Shown here piece after piece: positions 11,367-22,470 of a stretch of DNA of 57,164 nt. Position 1 is the stretch's first letter, and each line of letters opens with the position of its first letter. The notes under the pieces were generated by a model, which ran no database searches, had not been told where the DNA came from, and saw only the letters and a program-made list of their open reading frames with translations. The DNA is from Deltaproteobacteria bacterium (lineage in GTDB: Bacteria > SAR324 > NAC60-12): the NCBI GenBank assembly GCA_002685535.1, contig NYXK01000028.1:17663-74826 (forward strand), read 5' to 3'. The position numbers and the translations under genes were made by a program.

Positions 11367-14113
11367 TTTCGTCTCCAGAATAAGTAAAAAGATACTGTTG
11401 GGGTCTTGTCAAAGTAGCTTAGTAGGAGTTAATTGTGATATCTGAGGGACGAGAGATACCAAAATGGAAGCCAGTAACCGTATCTGAAATAGCACCCGGA
11501 AGAAAAGTTGCAGAGTTCAAAAATGGCATCCGACCTTCTTTTAAATTACTAATAACTTGGCCTTATCTCATATTAGTAAAACCAATTATTAGAATTTCTT
11601 ATCTATTAGAGCAGTAGTGTCTACTCGGTGTGATCAATTTGCATTTAGGAATGATATTCTGCAGCCAACCGCGTTATGCCAAGTCTTTACTGTTGATATC
11701 CGGCTGTGTAGGACTAGTCTACTAGTGAGTTTGCTTAACAGTAATTTTGGAGGAATATTATACTCAACAAGTCGAAGACTGGCTTTAGTCAGCAGTGCTC
11801 AATATGACATGTAAAGTAAAATATGATATTATGTGCAATTATTATCATTTTAAACTCATGAATATTCAAATTTCGCTTGGTAGCCTCTGAATATTGGACA
11901 AGGAACACCATTAAAACAATCTGCCTGGGCATTTCACGATGAGCACCCTTCTTGAAAGCCCGGCAGCGTACATCGCATATAGCAAAGAGTGAGTTAGAGC
12001 CCTTTGTTGTCGAGTCTCTGAATCGAAATCTTTCTATCAGAACACGTATCTCTGATCAGTTACATTACATTAATGCACGTGTCTTCATTATACTGAAAAA
12101 TTAAGCAGATAATGACATGTGAAATGAGCTTCTCGTGGCGGAAGCAGAATTGAAGGAAACGATGCCACAGGCGTTACCCGCTATTGACCCCGCTCCCTTG
12201 TAAGCAAGATTAAGCGAGGTCTGGTAAACAGATTGGAAGCAAACAATTTCGCGGTCAAGGACCCAGCAGAGCATAGGACCATAGCATGATAAAGTTTCTA
12301 GAAATTCGTGTATGTTCATGCTCCAGACCTATGGCCAGAATTTCGAAACGCTCGTGTCGAGTTGTCGAATGCTTGAGTTGCGGCATTAACCTCACTTGTG
12401 TGTTCACCACCTCTTCGAGGCCTGCTGTAGCTGAAACTCGAATCTGTAAAACAGGAAAATATGCAAAATGCTCGATTCGGTTGCTTGTTTCACCATGGAC
12501 AACACCTGGCACCTGCGATATCTGCTCTTGTTACTTTGAACCGTTCAAAGTAAGTCTATACTACAATACCCTGCCGCACGCCCGCTAGCATCAGTAGAGC
12601 TAACCAGAGTATGGTTGAATACTCACATTTCCAGATACAGAGCCCATGAAGACCTTCACCGGTACACAAGTTCAGTACTATTATAGCAATGATGATTCTT
12701 CAGCTAAGCAACGAATGAATGGTACACGGACTGTAGAATCAAATATCTCAATGCTCAGTAACTGGTAATGTCGAGTAGTAAGTACTTCACGATATCGAAT
12801 CACACTTCGGTCATTCATTACGATACGGCAAAGAATGGTTCGTGATAGCCATACATGGCACGTGACTGTTTACACTTCCCTCGCACTCTGACCAGAGGGG
12901 AAGGATTGGCAACGAGACGTAATCCGTAGGCAAAGGCATCTAGTGATACTGCTGATCCTGCAAGATACGCTTCATCTATTAGCTAGGTTGTTGCGATGTG
13001 CTAAGAAGAGAGTTATCGCGGTGTGACTTATGGCAACGGTCAATGCCACAACCCGCCCCACATTCGTGCCTGTCAGCAAAGGATGATTTCTGACATAAAA
13101 TTTTGACCGTGAAGACCCCGGAATCTTTATCTCCAGCTCAGCCCCCCTTGTTCCAAGCCGTTCGGATGCTTGAATAAGTGCCAAGAATATAGTTCACGAA
13201 TTGATAATCCAGTCGCAACTCATACCGGGCTTGTACATGCGAAAGCGAGGTCTCCGTATCGCCAGGATAAAGGTAGTGATTCATGACATGTTTGTTTGTC
13301 AAAGGAAGATCTTATTCCCTGCGTTTACAAAGAGTCCGAGGGTCAAAGGAATGTGCCTCATGGGAGCGCTTACTCGGTAGTCACCTGCCTAAAAGAAGGA
13401 AGCTGCGCCAAAAAAGGGAGCTGCCGAGACATCAAAAGCTTGGCCATCATCCTCCGCTGCAACTTAGCATGCACACTTACGACTATTGGACTTGGTCCTG
13501 CAGCTGACTGAGGGGTATGCATGTTATCTGCTCGTCGTCTGAACTTTCATAGTTGCCTCAATTGGCCCACCTCTTGGCGACTCAGGGGTAAGAGGCACGA
13601 TCTTCCTCGGATAATAGTCTAGCCTCTCGCTTGATGATGAACGATCTCAGAAGTGGGATAATTGTTGCGCTATTCTACCCTGATCGACAAGGGGGTGATT
13701 GCGGATGGTCCTGGAGAAGAGCTCCTTCTGGATGATTCGCGGAGGAGGACTACGATGAATGGAGCAGGTAGTAAATAGGTTATCGCGAAAGTGCTTGGCG
13801 AGGCTCCCAACCTCAATTTCTCCATGCCCGTCGACTTCGTTGATACCATCAGATGAGCATGATCTTTCTTGGCTGCTGCACCGCCAGACTTCATGAGGAA
13901 GCTGGCAAAGTGATGGGACAAGTAAAGAATGTTAGAATGCATGTCGTGGCTTGGTACGACCTTTCACGGCTCCAAATTGTCCGTATCGATATCGAGAAGG
14001 AAATCGTTCATGAAATCGCATCTTGTATAAAGAGGAAGTGATGGGACTTCTGTTTTGTTGGAGTAGCTGTTAACCCATCTCTATCCGCAACTGAAGCTTG
14101 TTTCGCCTTCACA
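11367..14113. other. Intergenic region with an AT-rich patch
   Basis: No supported gene. About 11530-11620 and 11760-11880 are visibly AT-rich (ACTAATAA and TATTAG-like strings), unlike the rest of the window. This could be a remnant of a degenerate, possibly RIP-mutated, repeat. Short ORFs at 12286-12588, 13296-13511 and 13853-14041 lack splice signals and homology-like motifs. The last few hundred bases should carry the fungalysin promoter; no clear TATA or regulator site stands out. Confidence 0.5.
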
Positions 14114-16334
14114 ATGCGTCTCGTTCCTCAGACTGCTATTGCGACTCTGCTCGCTGCAAATGTCCTTGGACATTCGCACACATCTTCACCCAGAAGTCTT
14201 CAAAAGAGGACCGTAGACCTCAACGCCTACAAGCTGGGAGTTGGCGCTTCGTACACAAACAACGTTATGATCGAGGAGCAACAGCCCACTTTCCGAGCCT
14301 TCACCAAGCCAACATACGTCGATACTGCGACGACCCTCGTGAGGTCGAAGTTCCCAAATGCAGAATTTCGCTTGGTCAGCAATTACGTATCCGGAAACGG
14401 AGTCGGGCATGTTACATTCAAGCAGACTGTGCATGGCATCGACATCGATACCGCTGATGTCAACGTCAACGTAGGTGCTGTGAAGTGAAGATCCTGTCTT
14501 TCCTATTCTGACTTCAGCAGGTCGCAAAAGACGGCTCAGTGTTCTCGTACGGAAGCTCGTTCTTCACTGGAACACTTCCAGCTGAGAGCCCATTGACCAA
14601 GAGAGACCAAGTCGACCCGGTTGTTGCCCTTCGCGGAGCTTCAAACACCCTTCAGCTAGATGTCGCTGCTGAGGGTGCCGAGGCGGTGCCAGAAGAGGAG
14701 GTCGAGCAATACACCATCACTGGCTCATCCGGAGCACTTTCGGACCCCAAGGCCAACCTCGTATATATCCAAACTGGAAATACGTTGACTCTCTCGTGGA
14801 GAGTTGAGACCGACATTGGCGACAACTGGCTGCTGTCCTACGTCGATGCTGTCACCCCTCAAAGAGTACTTGGAGTTGTTGACTACGTATCAGAAGCCTC
14901 ATACACTGTCTAGTGAGTTTGACTTCTAAAATTCTTTTTGCAAAAGCTGACCAATATGATAGTCCGTGGAAGGTCAACGACCCCAACCGTGGAAGTAGAA
15001 CTATCGAAACCGACCCATGGGACCTGAAGGCTTCTGAATTCACCTGGCACGGAACCGGATTTACCACCTTCAACACCACCCGTGGCAACAATGGAAATGC
15101 CCAAGCCAACTGGGAAGGTGATGCTGCCTTCATCAACGACTATAGACCATATGAGGAGGACTTGGCCTTCGAGTACGACTTAGACCTCAACGCAGCTGAT
15201 CCGAAGACATACGCCAATGCCTCCGTCGCCCAGTTGTTCTACACTTCCAACATGTACCACGACTTGCTTTACGTCCTCGGCTTTAACGAAGTTGCAGGAA
15301 ACTTCCAGTCGAACAACAACGGCAAAGGTGGTCTAGGAGGTGACCCCGTCACCTTGAACGCTCAAGACGGCAGCGGAGTGAACAACGCTAACTTCGCGAC
15401 TCCAATTGACGGACAAGTACCAAGAATGAGAATGTATATCTGGAACTACACCCTACCTCTTCGCGACTGCAGTTTTGATGCCGGCGTCGTGATCCACGAG
15501 TACACTCACGGTCTCTCCAACCGTCTCACAGGTGGTGCTTTGAACGGTGGATGCTTGGGTACCACCGAGGGCGGTGGAATGGGTGAGGGCTGGAGTGACT
15601 TCATGGCCATTGCCATTCATATGAAGACCTCGGACACGCGAGACACCGACTACCCCATGGGCGACTGGGTTCGTGCCCGTCCATCTGGAATCAGAACGTA
15701 CCTCTACTCAACCAGCAAGGAGACCAACCCGATGATCTACTCCACCGCCAACAACAGCACTCTCGTCCACTTCATCGGCACGATCTGGGCCACCATGCTC
15801 TACGAAGTTATGTGGAACTTGATCGACGAGTACGGCATCACCGACGACAGACAACCCAAGTTCGTGAACGGCGTCCCAACCGACGGTCGTTTCCTGGCAA
15901 TGCAACTTGTCGTCGACGGCATGAAGCTACAACCTTGCCGTCCCAACTTCATCAACGCCCGTGACGCCATCCTCGATGCAGACAAGGCTCTCACTGGAGG
16001 CAAGAACCAATGTCTCATCTGGAAGGCATTCGCCAAGCGTGGTCTCGGTGCTGATGCCAAGCGCTCTGCTGATCCTACTGATCACCTGTCTCGCGTCGAC
16101 AGCTTCAACTTACCAAACGGTGTTTGTGGCTGCAGTGCTGATAATTGTCTTCGTGCTCTGCGTGCTACGAGCCCTGTTGGAAGATTGGCAGAGTCCCAGG
16201 CGTTCTGCACGAACTTCACTAAGACTGTTGTCACGGATGTCAGTGTGGTAAAGCCATACCTGACCTCGAACTGTGCTGGTAATGTGGTATCAAGAGTCAG
16301 CTCTGCCTGTGGATGTATACCTAGCGATAACTAA
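14114..16334 (+). CDS. Secreted fungalysin metalloprotease (M36) with C-terminal cysteine module
   Basis: Extracellular zinc endopeptidase of family M36. Exons are 14114-14470, 14521-14912 and 14963-16334, with two 50-bp introns; all phases agree and give 706 residues. [19 protein letters not shown] is the signal peptide. The next roughly 220 residues are the FTP/propeptide region (for example [18 protein letters not shown] at the first junction). The catalytic domain holds HEYTH at about 428-432, with the third ligand expected in the downstream GEGWSDF motif. N-glycosylation sites occur in the mature part. The tail is unusual for plain fungalysins: about 70 residues with [18 protein letters not shown] and VSSACGC, a module that I recall on other secreted fungal enzymes. 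It is convergent with the GHKL gene. The likely role is protein scavenging or virulence. Confidence 0.95.
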
Positions 16335-17056
16335 ATCGAGCTGGGTTTGGGTGACGAGTGACGTACATAAAAGCGGAGTTAAGGTAGTGTAATGTTTAAA
16401 AATGAGATGAATGATGACACTTGTCCGATGTTATTTCGTGAAGCTCAGGCTCTCGTACTCAGTACGTTGATCTCATCGATCCAAAAAAGAAAAGAAAAGA
16501 AAAAATGGATTACATCGTCTATCAGCTTGTCGCCTACAGTCTGAAAAAGCTTGTAAGAATGCAGAAGGTCAGTGAGAGTCGTCCTCCGTGACAACGCGTA
16601 AGAATATAAGACAACATAGAGACAAGAACAGGAACAGCAATGCGTGAAATAATTATATTTCGCTCTATGGAGACTTTCAGCCTCATGGTCCCCAGAACAT
16701 TTCGAGAAGATAGATTTCATAAACAAACTTTTGGTCCTTGGGTGAACCTCTCCAAGGCCAGGAACTCAAATAGCCGGGATGGCCGGATGAAGGCTGGAGT
16801 TCGTAAGGACGGTAATGTCTGGCCTCGATTGCGCCTCGAAAGTCCTGTTTCAAATTTGCGTGGCTACGGCGCAAGGTACCCACCCTTTCGATCTTTTGCA
16901 CACCCAGAAGCAGAAATTGCTCGATAGACTTGGACGACGACGGCAACTTTGGGATTCGAGATCCTGTAAGATATGCAGTAATATGGTGTCTTGGTGATAA
17001 TTCTGAGACTTCGATGAACATTGATGCGGGGCCGTTAAAAATATTGCCTGAGACAC
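16335..17056. other. Convergent 3' intergenic spacer
   Basis: 722 bp between the 3' ends of the fungalysin (+) and the GHKL ATPase (-) genes. It should contain both transcript ends. I see no gene, only an A/G-rich AAAAGAAAAG stretch near 16485 and chance ORFs on both strands. Confidence 0.6.
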
Positions 17057-20000
17057 TCAGTCATCGGTCAAGTCGATAGCATCATCTTCGAAGAGACTGA
17101 CGCGGGCTCTCTTGGTGCCGCGGGATGATGGAGTCAATGGGCCGATCTCGTCATCGTTAGCATCTCTCTCCCTCTTTGGCGTGAGGGGGACGTTAATTTC
17201 GCCTCGTTCGCTCTTGGGTCTGACAGAGGACAGCCGCCGATCTCGTCTTCTGGCAGTTTCAGCAGCGAGACGAAGTTGAGTATCGTATGCCTCCTCTGCT
17301 CCACGTAGTCGACGCTCAAGATCATTGATGTTGTTCTTCAGAAATCTTCTTTGAGTGCGGAGTTGATCATTGGCAGCTTCCAGGCGGTGGCCCTTGGAGG
17401 CTGAAGTATCGGATGGCTCATCGCCAACCAGCTCGCCTCGTCGAAGAATTTCGATCCTTGCATTCAAATCATCGATCTCTTTCTGTTGGGTCCGCAGATT
17501 CTCATTGGCGTTCTGAAATTCCTCTGTCAGGTCTTGGATCCTCGCAGTACCTTCATCGATCCGCTGAATCTGGGCTAAACACTCCGTGGTTGCAGCCTCG
17601 AGCTGACCTGCCCAATTCTCATTGTCAGAATTTGCTTGAACCAAATCCCCACTCTGAACTCGAAGCTTCTCTTTCAGATAATCTCTTGCTTCGCGGATCT
17701 CACACAGGTCTCTTTCTAGCTCGACACGTTTCTGTTCGCTCGCCCGAAGACTTTCTCGAATATGTTGAAGAAGTTGGTCTTTGGCTTCCAGCTGCAGCTG
17801 ACTCTCTGAGATCTCTTCTTCCATGCTGCTCATTTGGCGCTCGTGGCTAGCTAGTGCTTCCTTCTGCGAGTCGAGCTGCAATCTCAGAGCCTCCAGAGCT
17901 TGCCTACTTTCTGTAACCTGAGAAGACATGGAGTTCAATTCAGCTCTAAGTGCTGCCAGCTCCTGGTCCTGTTCTCCAATGTGTGCTTTCGACAATCGTT
18001 CTTCGGCCTAATGATAGTCAGCAAACAACATGAAACTAGTATTGCAAAATGATACTTACGGGGAGTGGCTCCGCCTCTGGAGCCACGTTGCTTGATGATC
18101 TATACACCGGGAAGCTGGGGTCATTAGCGAGAGGAGTAACAGTGCGATGTGAAAGTCTCGAGGACAGTCCACCTCCACTACTCCAATTGCGGATCGATGA
18201 TCGTGGAGGAGGATAGTACGCGGGCATCGTGTTCACAGGGATCTCATCGTCATCGCTGAACCCATAAAGATCTCCCAGATCAGGGACTATGGAGTCTTCT
18301 TTGGGAACCACGCTGGCTTTGATCGGTGTTTCTTTCGGGCTGGGGCGAGCCATCGGTTTTATGACATGATTGACCCAAGTCCGAGCCCTTCCAGGCTTCA
18401 GACCTTTTGGGGGGAGTCCAAAAATTGCTTGGGCATCGTTTCGAGAGACCATGGGGAAGTATACTTCATCAAAATCCAAACTGCCAAAAGTTACGCTGAA
18501 ATCCTTTTGAGAAACAACCTTTTCTGGACAGCCACATTTACCAGATTCACCAATGCGGGGGAATATAACCTCGCCGCGTTGATGATGTTCAATTTGGTCT
18601 TGGGTGTCATGCAAGTTAGCTCAGAAAGGTCTCAATATGATCGCACCTTAGACAGGAGGGGGCTCACGCACCAGAAAAAAGTAGATCATCTCTCCTACTG
18701 GAACATGTGCTCTCCCGATGTAGAGTAATTCGGCACTTTGGATCTAAGCCGTACAACCTAGATAAAATGTCTCCATCCAGGTCGGTCCATGATACTACGA
18801 TTGTCTCGTGTAAAGCACCAACTTTTGACTCAACCATGATTGGCATCTGACGAAGGTTTTCGAACAGTCTTTGGTAAAGCGAACTATCGGACTCGGATGA
18901 TTCATTCGAGTCAATCTCGTCGTGCCTTTTCAATTCATCTAGTACCAGCTCGTATAAGTCTAAGACGATGTGGTCGCAGGAGAATTGATCGGCATCTGAA
19001 TGTTCTCCGTGTGCCTGTCGCGAAAGCCGACAAGGTGCAAGTCGATGGCCGCTCGTGAAGTTCAACCATTTGTCGTTGATCTGAAGATCGCTGCCGTCCA
19101 GCAGCAGGTCCAGGTCAGTTCTAACTCCTGATTTGAAAATCAAGTTGAAGTCTTTGGTTCTGGAGTCCAGAGCAAGAGCAGCTCTCAACGCGCGCTCCAC
19201 ACCCAGTGAGTACGTCGTTGCCTGACTTTGTGTTCGAGGAGCTTGGTTAAGCAAGTAGCATTGCTGCTCTCTTGGAGTTCGAACAAGATTGTACTTCCGG
19301 AGCGGGTCCCAGACCACGGAGGGTAACTGTTCGGGCCTCTTCTTCAAGCTACCTCTGATGATCTCGACATCCTACTAGCATGTCAGTATAAAGCAGTGTT
19401 ATGCGGAAAGGAAAACTTGCTCTGTCGCAATTTTGGCTATCATGATAGAAACATTCGCCTGCAGCATCCAACTTCAAGAGATGTTGCCAGATTCTTCCGG
19501 CAGCATCTTTGGATATGTAATTTGCGACACCATGGACGTCAGCAAACTTGTTTTCCCGGAGCATTGCTACCCATTCTTTCTCGACACCGTCCTGCAACTG
19601 GGTAGCTTCTGCCCAGATTTCTGCAAGAACCTTTGCCTCCTCGGCTGGATCGATGAGTCTTTCACGGTCACGGTTGACGTCTCCTTCCAGAAGGTTGTAA
19701 CCGAACTTGAACGGCTTCTCGGAGGACTTTCCCTCCAGTAACAATCCCTTGAGGAAGATCTTGTTACAATAGTTGGGATCCAAGATAAGGCTACCGCGTG
19801 CTGTCTGAATCAGGTTGGATGGACGATTCAAATCGATAGAGACCTTAATCCGATTCTCAAAATCCTCTCTTTCAATCTTTAGTCCATGTCCGCGGATCTT
19901 GCCGATTCGTACCGTTACATCTTCCCAGATATTATTCTTCAACTCCCTGGACGTTCCCTTTGCCAACTTCTTCTGGTATGCATCGATTTGTTTCTGCAGG

Positions 20001-20740
20001 GTGTGGTCTTTCAAATCGCTGAGGAAGCAGTAGAGCATGCTTTCATCTCTTCCCCCAAATTTCACCGTCCATCGAAAGCTTGAGGCTTCGTACTGGACTC
20101 TGTATCCACACCGGGCCATGATTAGTGATCCAACTTTGAATCCCTCTCCATGTGTACCAGCTGCTTCAAGATTGCCCCGCTTGCTAGTTTCGCCAATATC
20201 AAGTGCGCGACGACTCAATTGTGCACCGAAATTGGTAAACTCGAGTACACCCTTTTTGAAGCGAACGAATCCAAGCAGCTTACCAGTGACGGGATGGCGT
20301 GCTTCAACAATGTAAACGTCTTTCTCAAAACCTTTGACGAGAGGTTCAAAATCCTTTTGCTGCAGTCCGGCGGTTTCAACGATCGCATCTTTCCTGTATC
20401 GGACAGTTGTTAGCACAGAGATCACATGAATATCTTCTCCCCTGGAGTCTGCAGGGTAGTGTGACGCCTAGAAAGAAGCGTGTTAAGAATTCACGGTATT
20501 CAACTTTCGAAGGAGCGTCCCGACAGGACTGTTCGAGCTATCAGAGTATTACGAATAGGAAGCTCACCAGTTCTGATAGAATTCCCGGATTGCATGAACA
20601 GGCTTCCAGCGTGGAACGTAGTTTATCGCGAGTCCTAGAGGCTGTCTGCCGCGTCGAAGAACATTGTGATCATCGTCAAGTTGGAATTGCGCCTCGTCAT
20701 CCCAATCTTCACCTTCGGAATCTGAGTCGAACGGATCCAT
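17057..20740 (-). CDS. GHKL (MORC/Hsp90-type) ATPase with coiled-coil C-terminus, uncharacterised
   Basis: Predicted 1111-residue protein of unknown function. Exons in transcript order are 20740-20568, 20393-19421, 19371-18672, 18598-18060 and 18007-17057; all five phases agree. Residues about 52-62, REFYQNWKDAI, form the GHKL N-box (E, N and D in the usual spacing). FTNFG followed by GETSKR (about 110-130) and GTHGEGFK (about 137-144) parallel the DDGxGM, GxSSKR and GQYGNGLK boxes of MORC ATPases, but the usual aspartate of the G1 box is replaced. A middle region holds CGCPEKVVS and EVYFPMV. The last roughly 310 residues are almost continuous heptad-rich coiled coil with a basic, SPR/TPKR-containing tail ending in an acidic DDAIDLTDD. 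Intron 2 has a GC-AG boundary (AGA|GCAAGT). A nuclear, chromatin-like or defence role is inference only. Confidence 0.85.
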
Positions 20741-22470
20741 TTCGATGCTCAAGTTCTGGAAATGGGAAAATTTGAAGTCTCAGACTGCCGAGTATTTTGA
20801 GCCTATCTCAAGCTGGGGTGAGTCTCAGACGAAATGTGGTAGAGCGGGCAGACTTTGGGACGTCGAAGGAAAGAGAGCTACAGTAGTGTGTATCGAGTTC
20901 GTATTGTTGCGAGGCTGGTGAATGACAGGGCTGCAAGTCTTGGAGCCAGTCCCTCGACTTGAGAGAAGGCAGTGCGCGATAACTTTGAACCGTGTTAGTA
21001 GAATAAGAAAGGTGAGGTAGTGTTGGCCTTTGGTGAGATGATCCAGGCAGTCGTGTCTCTTATGTCGCGTCGCGACCGAGGTTTTGTTTGGTTTGCTGCC
21101 TCAGAGAGGTAAGATAAGGATGGCTGCAGGTGTTGGAGATTCGGCTGTGGCTGTGGCTGAGAATGAAACCACCTCGCCGCAGATGCCAAGTGCATGCAAG
21201 GTGCCGTCCCGTACAAGGATTTGACCCTTGTCAATTCCCACCTCCACCTTTGCGCAGTTCTGCTCAGTCTATCACTATTGATGGATTGGCTTTTTCTTTT
21301 AACAGCCTTGCAAGCAAGACTTGGAAAGTTTCAAATTTACGGCCGGATTCATACTGAGTGAGCGACACATTCATCCCTGCTAACCCTTGTCGATACCGAT
21401 CAGGAATTCAACAAACTGTTCCGCGGCGGCGATTGTAAGATGTGTCTCTTTTTCACCTTCTCTCCAAATTTGGTCGTGCTCTCCTATCAATTCGATCCTA
21501 ATATCACCTTTTCGAAAAGGACTGCTGCGAATGTTCTCTTGCCTCAGATTTCGCTGAGGAATATTCGCAGCTTCATCATGATCATCATCATCAACATCAT
21601 CATTTTGTTCCGGCGTCACCACTTTTCGCTTTCTCCAAGTCAGGACAGATTAGGCCGAACTACTGTGGTCTACCACCATTTTGCTCCATGGCGATTATTA
21701 TTGTACTTGGGTGAGACTAAATCGTATGTTCTAATGCTTCGGAAAGTCTAGGGTGGCCGATATTTACTAACATTCGGTCTCCGAGAGTATGAGCTTCAGG
21801 CATGGGAGAGAGGGGCGCGATACTAGTGTACTTCTTGAATTCAGGCCTGATGTTCGAGACATATGGAGCTTGGGATTGTTATTCGGATGTGCATGTATTG
21901 ACGCCAATTGATAGATGTGAGGTCAAAACTATATCCGCTACTAAGCGAGAGGCTATTGATATCCATACTTCTTGTGAGGAGGCTCGACTTGACATCCTTT
22001 TCTCGAAATCTCAGAGACCGAACCAACACTTTGATACTTGAGGTGAATCACTGTATAGCGCTTTTTCCAGGCGAAAGGAACCACCCTTACCTAGTATGCA
22101 GCTACGAAATTGTTGTTCACATCACCTTAATGACGGAATACGACCTCGGAAGGTCTTACGTAAATGTGTCAACAATCCATACGCTCGAGCTTCGAGTATA
22201 AAGTTGCAATTTAGTACCTATAAATGGAACTCTCTACTGTAGGTAGACTACCTAGGAAAGGAAGGTATTGATTTCGAATTTCTCACGTGAACGGAGGGGT
22301 CAATTAGTGGCTTGGCAGGTTCTGACTGACTTCCACTTGCTTCCCGGAACGCCCACATCTCACCCAGCTTGCTATCAACCACACTGAGGTGGTCGCCGAA
22401 GTTGTGTATCAAACCCCAGCGCCGTATCGGGACAGCAAAATGGTCCTCTGAAAGGAAGCGTTGAGCAGCT
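20741..22470. other. Divergent intergenic region between GHKL and HET genes
   Basis: 1.7 kb between two divergently transcribed genes, so both promoters lie here. A minus-strand open frame at 21380-21622 encodes about 80 protein-like residues (an acidic DDVDDDDHDEAAN stretch, then RKGDIRIELIGEHDQIW). It has no ATG and no convincing splice acceptor, so it is not called as a gene. The segment next to 22470 is gene-like in composition but belongs to the HET 5' region. Confidence 0.5.

Noticed and set aside
11530-11880. RIP-mutated transposon
   Set aside because: The AT-rich patch is only a few hundred bases and shows no terminal repeats or transposase/reverse-transcriptase traces; dinucleotide RIP indices would be needed.
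18481-18598. An alternative minus-strand frame reading KLNIINAARLYSPALVNLV, suggesting a different exon and a 38-bp intron
   Set aside because: The other frame (DQIEHHQRGEVIFPRIG...CGCPEKVVS) aligns with the paralogue at 10314-10772 and makes all exon phases of the GHKL gene consistent with a normal 73-bp intron.
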